From Ruminococcus sp. (lineage in GTDB: Bacteria > Bacillota > Clostridia > Oscillospirales > Ruminococcaceae): DNA of 64,000 nt. The position numbers and the translations under genes were made by a program. Location: positions 124,001-188,000 of the forward strand of contig JAFTQW010000063.1 in the NCBI GenBank assembly GCA_017462565.1, written 5' to 3'. This document shows positions 35,151 to 42,678 of the stretch, piece by piece (the first letter of the stretch is position 1; every line of letters begins with the position of its first letter). Under the pieces are notes generated by a model, which worked only from the letters and a program-made list of their open reading frames with translations, was not told where the DNA came from and searched no databases.

Positions 35151-35330
35151 TTAAGGCAACACCGCGCAATTATTGCCGTGCAGATGCGCCGTCAGATTTT
35201 TTGTCAGATTGTACAGAAATTACGCAGAAATACTGTCGTATTTCAAGAAATTTCTGTGCAAGATGACGGAAAATATGCAAGCAGATGTGCGGCAAAGGCG
35301 TTTGCCGTTAATTGCGCGGTGTTGTCTTAA
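35151..35330 (+). repeat. Long palindrome element, family II copy B
   Basis: A 180-bp element with 22-base inverted ends differing at one position (core AACACCGCGCAATTA and TAATTGCGCGGTGTT). The interior shares GTCAGATT, TCAGATTGTA and AAAATATGCAAGCA with copy A. The terminal stem is GC-rich here and AT-rich in copy A, yet each is internally paired. It is located between the glmM promoter and its start codon. Confidence 0.8.
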
Positions 35331-35368
35331 GCAATCTGAACAAATAAATAATCAAACTGCTTAAAATT

Positions 35369-35397
35369 ATTATAACACTTTGTCAGCAGATAGTCAA
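35369..35397 (-). promoter_or_regulatory. Promoter of glmM
   Basis: On the - strand TTGACT (complement of 35392-35397) and TATAAT (complement of 35369-35374) are spaced by 17 bases. It sits just past the aepY 3' end and points to glmM, giving a leader of about 280 bases that contains the family II palindrome. Confidence 0.7.
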
Positions 35398-35404
35398 TAT
35401 TATT

Positions 35405-36526
35405 TTAAATTTCTTTCAGATAATCCATAAAATTCTGTTTATTTTCAAGAGCGGTAGTTGTTGGTCTGCCGAGATCGGCTCTTGCTCCGACGGCGCATTT
35501 CACCTCGATAAACGAGAGCTTTCCCCTTGATTTTGCTCTTTCAAGAGCCTCATCAAGCTCCTCGAAGCTTGAAGCGCACTCTGCGCTTTCATAACCGCAG
35601 GCTTCGGCAATACCGGTTAAATCTATCTCTGATGCAACGGTCGGCATACCTCCGACAGTTTCGTGAGAACCGTTGTTTATCACGATATGGATAAGATTAT
35701 CAGGGGAATTTGATCCGATAACAGCCATTGCTCCCATATGCATAAGAGCAGCTCCGTCGCCGTCTATGCACCAGATGCGGCTTTGCGGCTTATTTACAGC
35801 GATTCCGAGAGCGATCGAGGACGAATGTCCCATCGAGCCGACCGTAAGGAAATCATACTTGTGGCTCTGGGAATTGGCTTCACGGATCTCAAACAGCTCA
35901 CGGCTTGCCTTTCCTGTTGTAGAAACGACTGGGTCTTCTCCTGCGGCAGCGACAATATGCCGGATTATTTCTTCACGGAGCATCGTATTTTCATTTTTGT
36001 ATTCAACTTTTCCGTCATAGGATAACGCTCCCTTGCGAATCACGAATGCGACCTGTTTTCCCTTTGCAAGAACGCTGCGGAAATCCTCCATAGCAGCGGA
36101 AAGCTCCTCTTCGCTTGTATCTTTACTGATGACGAAAGTTTTTATATCCATATCTTCAAGAAGCTTTAACGTTACCTCTCCCTGATATATGTGCTGCGGT
36201 TCGTCGTGAATACCGGGTTCACCTCTCCAGCCAACAATAAAAACTGCCGGAATCGCATAAACCTTATCGTTAAGAAGCGATGCAACCGGATTTATTATAT
36301 TTCCCTCGCCGGAATTCTGCATATAAACGACCGGAACTTTTCCCGTTGCAAGATGATATCCGGCAGCAAGAGCAGTACAGCATCCCTCGTTTGCAGCGAT
36401 TATGTGATGATTTTTGTCAATTCCGTATGTATTCATAAGATAGTCGCAGAGCGGTTTAAGCTGCGAATCCGGAACTCCGGTAAAAAAATCCGCTCCTATA
36501 ATTTTAACAAGATTTTCGGCTTTCAT
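35405..36526 (-). CDS. aepY: Phosphonopyruvate decarboxylase
   Basis: AepY is a thiamine-diphosphate enzyme that decarboxylates phosphonopyruvate to phosphonoacetaldehyde, making the unfavourable PEP mutase step irreversible. The 373-residue protein shows the N-terminal FFTGVPDSQLKPLCDY, AANEGCCTALAAGYHLATG with the ThDP-activating glutamate, and YMQNSGEGNIINP. The C-terminal ThDP motif is IDGDGAALMHMG followed by NN. It starts 4 bases after the stop of the cytidylyltransferase gene, with GGAGGT as ribosome binding site, so the two are in one operon with phnW and aepX. Confidence 0.95.
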   Translation of the reverse strand: MKAENLVKIIGADFFTGVPDSQLKPLCDYLMNTYGIDKNHHIIAANEGCCTALAAGYHLATGKVPVVYMQNSGEGNIINPVASLLNDKVYAIPAVFIVGWRGEPGIHDEPQHIYQGEVTLKLLEDMDIKTFVISKDTSEEELSAAMEDFRSVLAKGKQVAFVIRKGALSYDGKVEYKNENTMLREEIIRHIVAAAGEDPVVSTTGKASRELFEIREANSQSHKYDFLTVGSMGHSSSIALGIAVNKPQSRIWCIDGDGAALMHMGAMAVIGSNSPDNLIHIVINNGSHETVGGMPTVASEIDLTGIAEACGYESAECASSFEELDEALERAKSRGKLSFIEVKCAVGARADLGRPTTTALENKQNFMDYLKEI

Positions 36527-36529
36527 AAA

Positions 36530-37219
36530 TTACCTCCCATTTATTTCTTCAAGCTCGGCAACTGTGTCTATTTCGGTTATCTGCTCATTTTTTATGGGAT
36601 GAACTTTCAGTCGGAGCGAATCAAGGTTCATATTCACAACGTCGTCCCAGAAGAGCGTTTCATAGCCAGACTTTCCATATGCATTTTCAATTGCTCCCGC
36701 AAGGAATTCAGCGTCGTTCTTTTTAAGAAAAGCGATTCCGGTCATGTTATACTGAGCCTTTCCGCCCTTGCCGACTCTGGTAATATAGCCGCTTTCATCC
36801 GTATCAAAAACCCAGTCGTCGGTTTTTTCCTCTTTATACTTGCCGAAATAGCACGAATTTTCAAGCCCGCAGCGAAACACTTCCGCATCCGGAATAAAAA
36901 GGTCGGCTTCGCAGATAAAGCAGTCGCCAAGACGAAGAACGTCCCTTGCATAGTAAACGGACGAAATATTGTTTATCGTTTCATAATCGGGATTTTCAAT
37001 TATTTCGGTCTGCGGATATTTTTCCGTAAGATAACAAAACTGTTCCCCCAGATAGCCTGTAACGATATAAATTTTATTGATATTGCGGCTGATAAGTCCT
37101 TCAATGACCGTTTCTATCATCGGTCTGCCTTTAACTTTTATAAGAGGCTTCGGAGTTGTTTCCGTAAGCGGGCGCATTCTCGTTCCCATTCCGGAAGCCA
37201 TAATTACTGCATTTTCCAT
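36530..37219 (-). CDS. LicC/PntC-like nucleotidyltransferase for phosphonate activation
   Basis: A 229-residue nucleotidyltransferase with the signature ASGMGTRMRPLTETTPKPL at the N-terminus, VTGYLGEQF, NPDYETINNISSVYYAR, and the metal-binding CEADLFIP. It resembles LicC (CTP:phosphocholine cytidylyltransferase). In this context it most likely makes CMP-2-aminoethylphosphonate, as shown for PntC enzymes. The ATG at 37219 is chosen for its AAGGAG; the upstream ATG at 37240 lacks one. Activity on phosphocholine cannot be excluded from sequence. Confidence 0.8.
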   Translation of the reverse strand: MENAVIMASGMGTRMRPLTETTPKPLIKVKGRPMIETVIEGLISRNINKIYIVTGYLGEQFCYLTEKYPQTEIIENPDYETINNISSVYYARDVLRLGDCFICEADLFIPDAEVFRCGLENSCYFGKYKEEKTDDWVFDTDESGYITRVGKGGKAQYNMTGIAFLKKNDAEFLAGAIENAYGKSGYETLFWDDVVNMNLDSLRLKVHPIKNEQITEIDTVAELEEINGR

Positions 37220-37251
37220 GAATATCTCCTTTGATTTCACTGAACATTTTT

Positions 37252-37425
37252 AAGGGAGACTCTGTCTCCCTTATACCCTCTGCCAAAGGGGAGTACATCC
37301 CCTTTGGAAACCCGGTATTAAGCTTATATTATCTCCATTCGGAGATAATATAAGCTTAGGGCTTCGCCCAATGGACAATCACTTCTTGTCAAAGAGTAAA
37401 AGAAAAACAAATTCCCCTTTAAAAT
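37252..37425 (+). repeat. Multi-hairpin intergenic repeat, copy R9
   Basis: A + oriented copy inside the - strand phosphonate operon, between phnW and the cytidylyltransferase. Stems: GGGAGAC/GTCTCCC (A:T where R1 has G:C), CCAAAGGGG/CCCCTTTGG, and AAGCTTATATTATCTCC/GGAGATAATATAAGCTT. The last is wholly different in sequence from other copies but perfectly paired. GGGC-TTC-GCCC follows, with tail AAAAACAAATTCCCCTTT. Confidence 0.87.
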
Positions 37426-37449
37426 ATACAAAAAGCAAATGTGATATTA

Positions 37450-38580
37450 TCAGTCATTATATTTCACGGGTACTGATATATTATTTGCTTTCAGAGCCTC
37501 TTCAAAAACCTTGAAGAAACCTGCTATATCCTCTTCGTCGATCGCACCGAGAGCGCAGAGACGGAATGTATTCGTTGTCGAAATTTTTCCGGGATAAATA
37601 GTGTAGCCACGTTCATAGCAGTAATCATGAACAGCTTCAAAGCTCCAATTCGGATCGTCGGGATAAACTGCCGAAGAAACAAGACCTGCCCTCAGCTCCG
37701 GCTTGATGACCTGACGGAAGCCGAGTCTGTCAAGACCTGCATTGATCGCATTGAAAACTCTCGTATGTCTTGCCCATTTATTCTGCTCGCCCTCTTCAAA
37801 ATATTCTTTAAGAGCCTGCTTTGCCGCATAAACGGTCTGAACCGGCGGAGTGAAGTGCATTTCTCCCGTTTTCTCAAAGAAATCATATTGCAGGAACAAA
37901 TTGCAGTAATACGATCTTTTCGGGTACTCTGCCGACGCCTCGATAATGTTTTTATTGCCGATAATAAACGAAAGTCCTGTCATAGCCATAAGACCCTTCT
38001 GTGCAGAAGCCATGCAGAAATCAATATTATCCTTTTCAATGTCGATAGGACGCATGGCAAGAGTCGAGGTCGTATCAACCGTAAAAACGACGTTGTACTT
38101 ATGAGCCAAAGCTCCTATTTCACGGATAGGATTAAGAATTCCTGTACCTGTTTCGTTGTGAGTCGTATGAACAAGAGCAATATCCGGATTATTTTTCAGA
38201 GTCTGCTCGACTTCATTCAAATCGGGAATTTCATCAACCGGATATTTCAGCTCGATAAACGGCAGACCGTAATATTGACAGATCTCAACCGCTCTTGTGC
38301 TGTAAGCTCCGTTATTGACAACGAGTATCTTTTTTTCCGCAGGAAGAAGCGAATTAAGGCATACGTCAATGTTTATCGTTCCCGAACCGCAGAAAAGTAC
38401 GGACGTATATTTTTCGGGATCGCCGTGAACTATTTTAACGAGATCGGTTCTTAGCTCTCTCATCATCTCGGCAAATTCCTTTTCTCTCGGACAAATATCC
38501 GGTACGACCTGAGCCATTTTAACGGTATCGGTAGTAGTTGAAGGTCCGGGATTGAGAAGAATATTTCTTTTGATTTCCAT
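37450..38580 (-). CDS. phnW: 2-aminoethylphosphonate aminotransferase
   Basis: A PLP-dependent aminotransferase interconverting phosphonoacetaldehyde and 2-aminoethylphosphonate. The 376-residue protein has NILLNPGPSTTTDTVK at the start, FCGSGTIN, THNETGTGILNP, DTTSTLAMRP and the PLP lysine K195 in SAQKGL. Near the C-terminus is the TNTFRLCALG substrate region. PhnW is often catabolic, but with PEP mutase and phosphonopyruvate decarboxylase beside it the biosynthetic direction is favoured. A ribosome binding site AAGGAG lies at the aepX 3' end, 14 bases after the neighbour's stop. Confidence 0.93.
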   Translation of the reverse strand: MEIKRNILLNPGPSTTTDTVKMAQVVPDICPREKEFAEMMRELRTDLVKIVHGDPEKYTSVLFCGSGTINIDVCLNSLLPAEKKILVVNNGAYSTRAVEICQYYGLPFIELKYPVDEIPDLNEVEQTLKNNPDIALVHTTHNETGTGILNPIREIGALAHKYNVVFTVDTTSTLAMRPIDIEKDNIDFCMASAQKGLMAMTGLSFIIGNKNIIEASAEYPKRSYYCNLFLQYDFFEKTGEMHFTPPVQTVYAAKQALKEYFEEGEQNKWARHTRVFNAINAGLDRLGFRQVIKPELRAGLVSSAVYPDDPNWSFEAVHDYCYERGYTIYPGKISTTNTFRLCALGAIDEEDIAGFFKVFEEALKANNISVPVKYND

Positions 38581-38594
38581 AAATTTAACACTCC

Positions 38595-39890
38595 TTAAAG
38601 TTCGTCAATAAGCGTTATGATATTTTTTATAGGCATAAGACGTTCGTCAACTTCCTTTGCACGATGATATCTGAGAATATCCTTAGCGGTCTGCTCCATA
38701 GCAGGAAAAGCGCTTCTGGTAAGCTGGTTTGCGTAGATAACTATATTTACCCCGTGTGCCGCAAGCTCGCTCTCGGTTATCTGATTGAACGACGTCGGAA
38801 CGACTACTATTGGAGTACGGCTGTTTTTCTCTCTGAATTTATCGCAGAATTCAAGTATTTCCGCCGGATCTTTTTTTCGGCTGTGGATCATAATGCCGTC
38901 CGCACCGGCTTCAACGTAAGCAAAGGCACGTTCAAGAGCGTCGTCCATGCCCTGTTCGAGGATAAGACTTTCGATTCTTGCAATTATCATAAAGTCGTCT
39001 GTAAGCTGGATTTTCTTGCCCGACTTTATTTTCTCGCAGAAATGCTCAATGGAATCCTGAGTCTGCTCGACTTCCGTTCCAAAAAGCGAATTCTTTTTAA
39101 GACCTGTTTTATCCTCGATAATGATAGCTGAAACGCCCATTCTTTCAAGAGTTCTGACCGTATAGACGAAATGCTCGATAAGACCTCCCGTATCGCCGTC
39201 AAAAATGATAGGCTTTGTTGTAACCTCCATAACGTCGTCAATTGTGCGGAAGCGTGAGGTCATGTCAACAAGCTCGATATCCGGCTTGCCCTTGGCAGTT
39301 GAATCGCAGAGCGAGCTTATCCACATAGCGTCGAACTGATCGAGTTCGCCGTCGGTTTCAACGATAGTTTTCTCCGCAATAAGTCCGGTAAGACCGCTGT
39401 GGACTTCGAGGGTTTTCACGATCGGACATATCTCGATAAGTTGTCTGAGCCGTTTTCTGCGGTATTCCGGCATCGCAAGCTTTTCCCGAATGCGGCGGTC
39501 GATTCTTTTCACGTTTTCGTTGTATGTATACGGAACGTCGATAATGCTTCCGCCGTAGGCTTCAAGGAGCTTCTCGGCGTTGTCCCTTATGGCTTTCTCC
39601 GGACCGTTTTTCCAGTTATCGCCGTGAATGACGTAATCGGGATGAATTTCAGCGACCACCTTATCGTACATTATATCGTCCTGAGTTATAATTTTATCGG
39701 CAATGCCCAGCTCTTCAACAATGCGGACTCTTTCGGCAAAATCGACAGTCGGGAAGCGATTATAGCGAATCATAGCGGAATCGCTTAAAATTCCGACAAT
39801 AAGCTTTCCGTATTTTTTAGCTTCTGTAAGTATATTTATGTGACCTTCATGGATAACGTCCGTGCAGAAGCAGGTGTAAACGATTTTCAT
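38595..39890 (-). CDS. aepX: PEP mutase fused to N-terminal nucleotidyltransferase domain
   Basis: PEP mutase makes the C-P bond of phosphonopyruvate, the entry step of nearly all natural phosphonates. Residues 1 to about 135 form a cytidylyltransferase-like domain with GHINIL (HxGH-type) and the loop RNRFPTVDFAERV-like region. The PEP mutase domain runs from about 145 to 431 with FDGDTGG (230-236) and the diagnostic EDKTGLKKNS (259-268). Together with aepY, phnW and the LicC-like enzyme this is a complete path to activated AEP. The ATG at 39890 follows GGAGG; an earlier ATG at 39902 would contain it. Confidence 0.95.
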   Translation of the reverse strand: MKIVYTCFCTDVIHEGHINILTEAKKYGKLIVGILSDSAMIRYNRFPTVDFAERVRIVEELGIADKIITQDDIMYDKVVAEIHPDYVIHGDNWKNGPEKAIRDNAEKLLEAYGGSIIDVPYTYNENVKRIDRRIREKLAMPEYRRKRLRQLIEICPIVKTLEVHSGLTGLIAEKTIVETDGELDQFDAMWISSLCDSTAKGKPDIELVDMTSRFRTIDDVMEVTTKPIIFDGDTGGLIEHFVYTVRTLERMGVSAIIIEDKTGLKKNSLFGTEVEQTQDSIEHFCEKIKSGKKIQLTDDFMIIARIESLILEQGMDDALERAFAYVEAGADGIMIHSRKKDPAEILEFCDKFREKNSRTPIVVVPTSFNQITESELAAHGVNIVIYANQLTRSAFPAMEQTAKDILRYHRAKEVDERLMPIKNIITLIDEL

Positions 39891-39926
39891 TTTATCCTCC
39901 ATTTAATTGTAATAGGTATTTTATTT

Positions 39927-39955
39927 ATTATAGCACGCTTTCGGTAATTATTCAA
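39927..39955 (-). promoter_or_regulatory. Promoter of the phosphonate operon
   Basis: On the - strand TTGAAT (complement of 39950-39955) and TATAAT (complement of 39927-39932) with 17-base spacing, about 35 bases before the aepX ATG. Confidence 0.65.
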
Positions 39956-39983
39956 TATAAATTTCGGTTTTGTAATTTTTTAG

Positions 39984-40012
39984 TTGATTTTTTATTGACT
40001 ATGTGCTATAAT
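39984..40012 (+). promoter_or_regulatory. Promoter of the yeiH-like gene
   Basis: TTGATT at 39984-39989 and TATAAT at 40007-40012 with 17-base spacing. A leader of about 190 bases follows, consisting almost wholly of the palindromic element at 40026-40189. Confidence 0.7.
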
Positions 40013-40025
40013 TTTATCCGGATTT

Positions 40026-40189
40026 AGAACTTGTTCTCATAGGATTTGTGCGTAGATTTTCGAGCATAATTTTACTGAGTGCAAGACAAAAAAGTGAAAG
40101 CATACTATTTGTATGGTAAGCTTTTTTAACGCAGCAATCGGTAAAATTTGCCGAAAAGATGCGTGCAATATCCTATGAGAACAAGTTCT
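40026..40189 (+). repeat. Long palindrome element, family III copy 2
   Basis: A 164-bp element with perfect 20-bp inverted ends (AGAACTTGTTCTCATAGGAT and its complement). It shares GATTTTCGAG and AAAATTTGCCGAAAAGA with the copy at 20617-20773 in the same order and orientation, while the terminal stems differ. It lies between the promoter and the ribosome binding site of the yeiH-like gene. Confidence 0.85.
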
Positions 40190-40214
40190 TTTTATAGTAA
40201 AGGAGAAATACACA

Positions 40215-41300
40215 ATGGAATGGACAAAGAAAAACGGTCTTGGAATTATTCTATGCATCGTCATATCGGCGGCTGCGACCTTTTTAGCCTCGCTCAGCAT
40301 AGGAAGCTTTTCGCTTGAAATTATCGGCGCCCCTGTGTTTGCGATAATTTTCGGAATGCTTATAAGCCTTGCTGTTCCGTCGCTTGCAGGAAAAGATTCC
40401 TTAAAGCACGGAATCAAATTCACTTCAAAGAAAATTCTTCAATGGGCAGTAATTATCCTCGGATTTTCGCTCGACCTCAATACGATACTTAAAGTCGGCG
40501 GAAAAAGCCTGCCTGTTATAATTTCAACTATTTCGATATCTCTTATAACTGCTCTGGTTCTTATGCGTGTTATGAAGATAAACAAAAAGGTCGCCTGTCT
40601 TATCGGAGTCGGCTCGTCAATCTGCGGAGGCTCGGCTATCGCCGCAACTGCTCCGGTAATCGACGCTGACGATGACGAGGTTGCTCAGTCGATATCGGTA
40701 ATATTTCTGTTCAACGTCATTGCTGCGCTGATCTTCCCTGCGTTCGGACACGCTATTGGCTTAGGTTCAGAGGGATTTGCAGTTTTCGCCGGAACAGCGG
40801 TAAACGATACTTCTTCAGTTACGGCCGCCGCTTCTACTGCGGAGGGAATTTACGGCGTTGACGGTATTCTTTCATCGGCAATAACAGTCAAGCTTACAAG
40901 AACTCTTGCAATAATTCCTATAACGCTTATCCTTGCGGTTTACAGAACAAGAAAGGCAAAAAAATCCGGCACAGAAACGAATAATTTCTCGCTGAAAAAA
41001 ATTTTCCCGTTCTTCATTCTCTTTTTCATAGCCGCTTCCGTTATAACGACTGTGGTCGGACTTCTTCCGTCAAACGGATTCACAGCCTTTTATGACGAAC
41101 ACTTTGTTCCGGCAGCAAAATGGACAGCTAAATTCTTTATCGCAATGGCAATGTGCGCTATCGGACTTAACACCGATATAGTCGGACTTATCAAAAACGG
41201 CAAAAAACCGATCATCCTCGGACTCTGCTGCTGGGCGGCGATAACGGCAGTTTCTATCGGAGTTCAGATGCTCACGGGAATTTATTACACTAATCTGTAA
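40215..41300 (+). CDS. YeiH family putative sulfate-type exporter
   Basis: A 361-residue polytopic membrane protein with about ten hydrophobic helices, matching the YeiH family (PF03601), annotated as putative sulfate or sulfur-compound exporters. Conserved segments are KFTSKKILQWAVIILGFSLDL, split by a helix start, GVGSSICGGSAIAATAPVI, AGTAVNDTSSVTAAAS and AMCAIGLNTDI. Substrate specificity is not settled for the family. The ATG follows AAAGGAG. Its 5' leader contains a long palindrome element. Confidence 0.85.
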   Translation: MEWTKKNGLGIILCIVISAAATFLASLSIGSFSLEIIGAPVFAIIFGMLISLAVPSLAGKDSLKHGIKFTSKKILQWAVIILGFSLDLNTILKVGGKSLPVIISTISISLITALVLMRVMKINKKVACLIGVGSSICGGSAIAATAPVIDADDDEVAQSISVIFLFNVIAALIFPAFGHAIGLGSEGFAVFAGTAVNDTSSVTAAASTAEGIYGVDGILSSAITVKLTRTLAIIPITLILAVYRTRKAKKSGTETNNFSLKKIFPFFILFFIAASVITTVVGLLPSNGFTAFYDEHFVPAAKWTAKFFIAMAMCAIGLNTDIVGLIKNGKKPIILGLCCWAAITAVSIGVQMLTGIYYTNL

Positions 41301-41308
41301 GGGTGACT

Positions 41309-41470
41309 AAGGGGGACGCTGTCCCCCTTTTCCCCCCTGCCAAAGGGTTATTCAACCCTTTGGAATCCCGGTATTAATTATTTCAAATACCGATGGTATT
41401 TGAAATAATTATGGCAGACGCCATAGCACAAATACCCTTTGGCAAAGAAATAAGAGCACATATTCCCACA
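41309..41470 (+). repeat. Multi-hairpin intergenic repeat, copy R10
   Basis: Full copy after the yeiH-like gene: GGGGGAC-GCT-GTCCCCC, CCAAAGGGTT/AACCCTTTGG, AATTATTTCAAATACC/GGTATTTGAAATAATT, ATGGC-AGAC-GCCAT. It is the last copy before the ICE junction. Confidence 0.85.
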
Positions 41471-41487
41471 TAACCAATTAAAAATAC

Positions 41488-41540
41488 AAAATCCGCATAC
41501 CTTATCTTGAGCTATCACAAGTAGGTATGCGGATTTTATT
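41488..41540. terminator. Bidirectional terminator, yeiH-like gene and aldo/keto reductase gene
   Basis: A 15-bp perfect stem AAAATCCGCATACCT / AGGTATGCGGATTTT with a 20-base loop. The stem ends themselves provide the A and T tracts for the two converging genes. It ends at the stop of the aldo/keto reductase gene. Confidence 0.85.
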
Positions 41541-42534
41541 ATCCTTTAAGAATTGATTCGATTGATTCTGTTTCCGATTCATTGAAACCGAGATTTTCTA
41601 TACATTTTGTATTTTCGATTATCTGCTCCGGACTGCTTGCCCCGATAAGAACCGTTGTTACCGCCTTATTATTCAGAACCCATGAAAGAGCCATCTGAGA
41701 AAGAGTCTGACCTCTTGAAACGGCAATATCATTAAGCCGGTTAAGCCTTTTCAGCATAGCATCGTCCAGCTGCTCCGAAAGCGATGAATTTCCTTTGCCG
41801 GCTCTGGAATCGGCAGGAATCCCTTTAAGGTATCTGCACGTTAAAAATCCCTGATAAAGCGGCGAAAAAACTGCAAGACCGATGCCGTTTTCGCTTGCAT
41901 ATTCATCAAGACCGTCATCTTCTATCCAGCGGTTCAGCATGGAATATGAAGGCTGATTCACGATAAACGGAGTTCTTAATTCCTTGAAGATCTTTGTTAT
42001 CTCCTCTGTCTGAGCCGTGTTGTAATTGGATATTCCGACATAAAGAGCTTTTCCCTGTTTAACGGCATTATCGAGTGCAAGAGCCGTTTCCTCCGGCGGA
42101 GTTTCAGGATCGAACACATGATGATAAAATATATCGACATAATCAAGCTTCATGCGTTTAAGACTCTGGTCAAGCGAAGCCGTAAGGTATTTGCGTGAAC
42201 CGTTTTTATCGCCGTAAGGACCGTCCCACATTTCGTAGCCTGCTTTTGTGGAAATACAAAGTTCATCACGAAAAGCCCTCATTCCGTTATCAAGAATCCT
42301 GCCGAAGTTCTCCTCAGCGCTTCCGTTATAGGGATTTCCGTAATTATTCGCAAGGTCGAAATGAGTAATTCCAAGGTCAAAAGCCGTGTGGATCATTTTC
42401 TCCATGTTTTCAAATTTTCCGGTATAGCCGAAATTCTGCCACAATCCAAGCGATACTGCCGGAAGCTTCAGTCCGCTTTTTCCGCAGCGGTTGTATTTCA
42501 TTTTTTCGTATCTGCATTCATTTGGCGTATACAT
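41539..42534 (-). CDS. Aldo/keto reductase, YghZ-like
   Basis: A 331-residue NADPH-dependent oxidoreductase of the aldo/keto reductase family, closest in motifs to YghZ (L-glyceraldehyde 3-phosphate reductase). It has the catalytic tetrad region FDLANNYGNPYNGSAEENFG, with D and Y, then STKAGYEMWDGPYG with K, and DIFYHHVFDPETP with H. The C-terminal cofactor loop is VLIGASSPEQIIEN. The ATG at 42534 is chosen because AAAGGAG lies upstream; longer starts run through a hairpin at 42568-42600. The physiological substrate is not clear from sequence. Confidence 0.92.
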   Translation of the reverse strand: MYTPNECRYEKMKYNRCGKSGLKLPAVSLGLWQNFGYTGKFENMEKMIHTAFDLGITHFDLANNYGNPYNGSAEENFGRILDNGMRAFRDELCISTKAGYEMWDGPYGDKNGSRKYLTASLDQSLKRMKLDYVDIFYHHVFDPETPPEETALALDNAVKQGKALYVGISNYNTAQTEEITKIFKELRTPFIVNQPSYSMLNRWIEDDGLDEYASENGIGLAVFSPLYQGFLTCRYLKGIPADSRAGKGNSSLSEQLDDAMLKRLNRLNDIAVSRGQTLSQMALSWVLNNKAVTTVLIGASSPEQIIENTKCIENLGFNESETESIESILKG

Positions 42535-42560
42535 AAAATCATCTCCTTTTAAATCATTAT

Positions 42561-42600
42561 AACAAAAAATCGTAAATTTCATATCAAGAAATTTACGATT
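42561..42600 (-). terminator. Terminator for the small gene next to the tRNA
   Basis: A perfect 13-bp stem AATCGTAAATTTC / GAAATTTACGATT. Read on the - strand it is followed by a T-run (TTTTTGTT), so it ends transcripts of the 42679-42897 gene and of the tRNA. Confidence 0.8.
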
Positions 42601-42678
42601 GAGGTGCGAAAGCTGTAATCTGAATGCGCACAATATTACTGAAACAGACGACTAAAGCCTAATATCTGCCATTTCATA

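Noticed and set aside
36191-37234. Long open frame (347 codons) opposite aepY and the cytidylyltransferase
   Set aside because: It spans two well-identified genes and their junction on the other strand. Its translation has no motif and is typical of a codon-bias shadow.
37627-38454. 275-codon frame opposite phnW
   Set aside because: Shadow of a complete PLP enzyme; no supporting start signal.
3531-41470. CRISPR array
   Set aside because: The repeats are kilobases apart, individually structured and of unequal length. There are no spacers in tandem and no cas gene.
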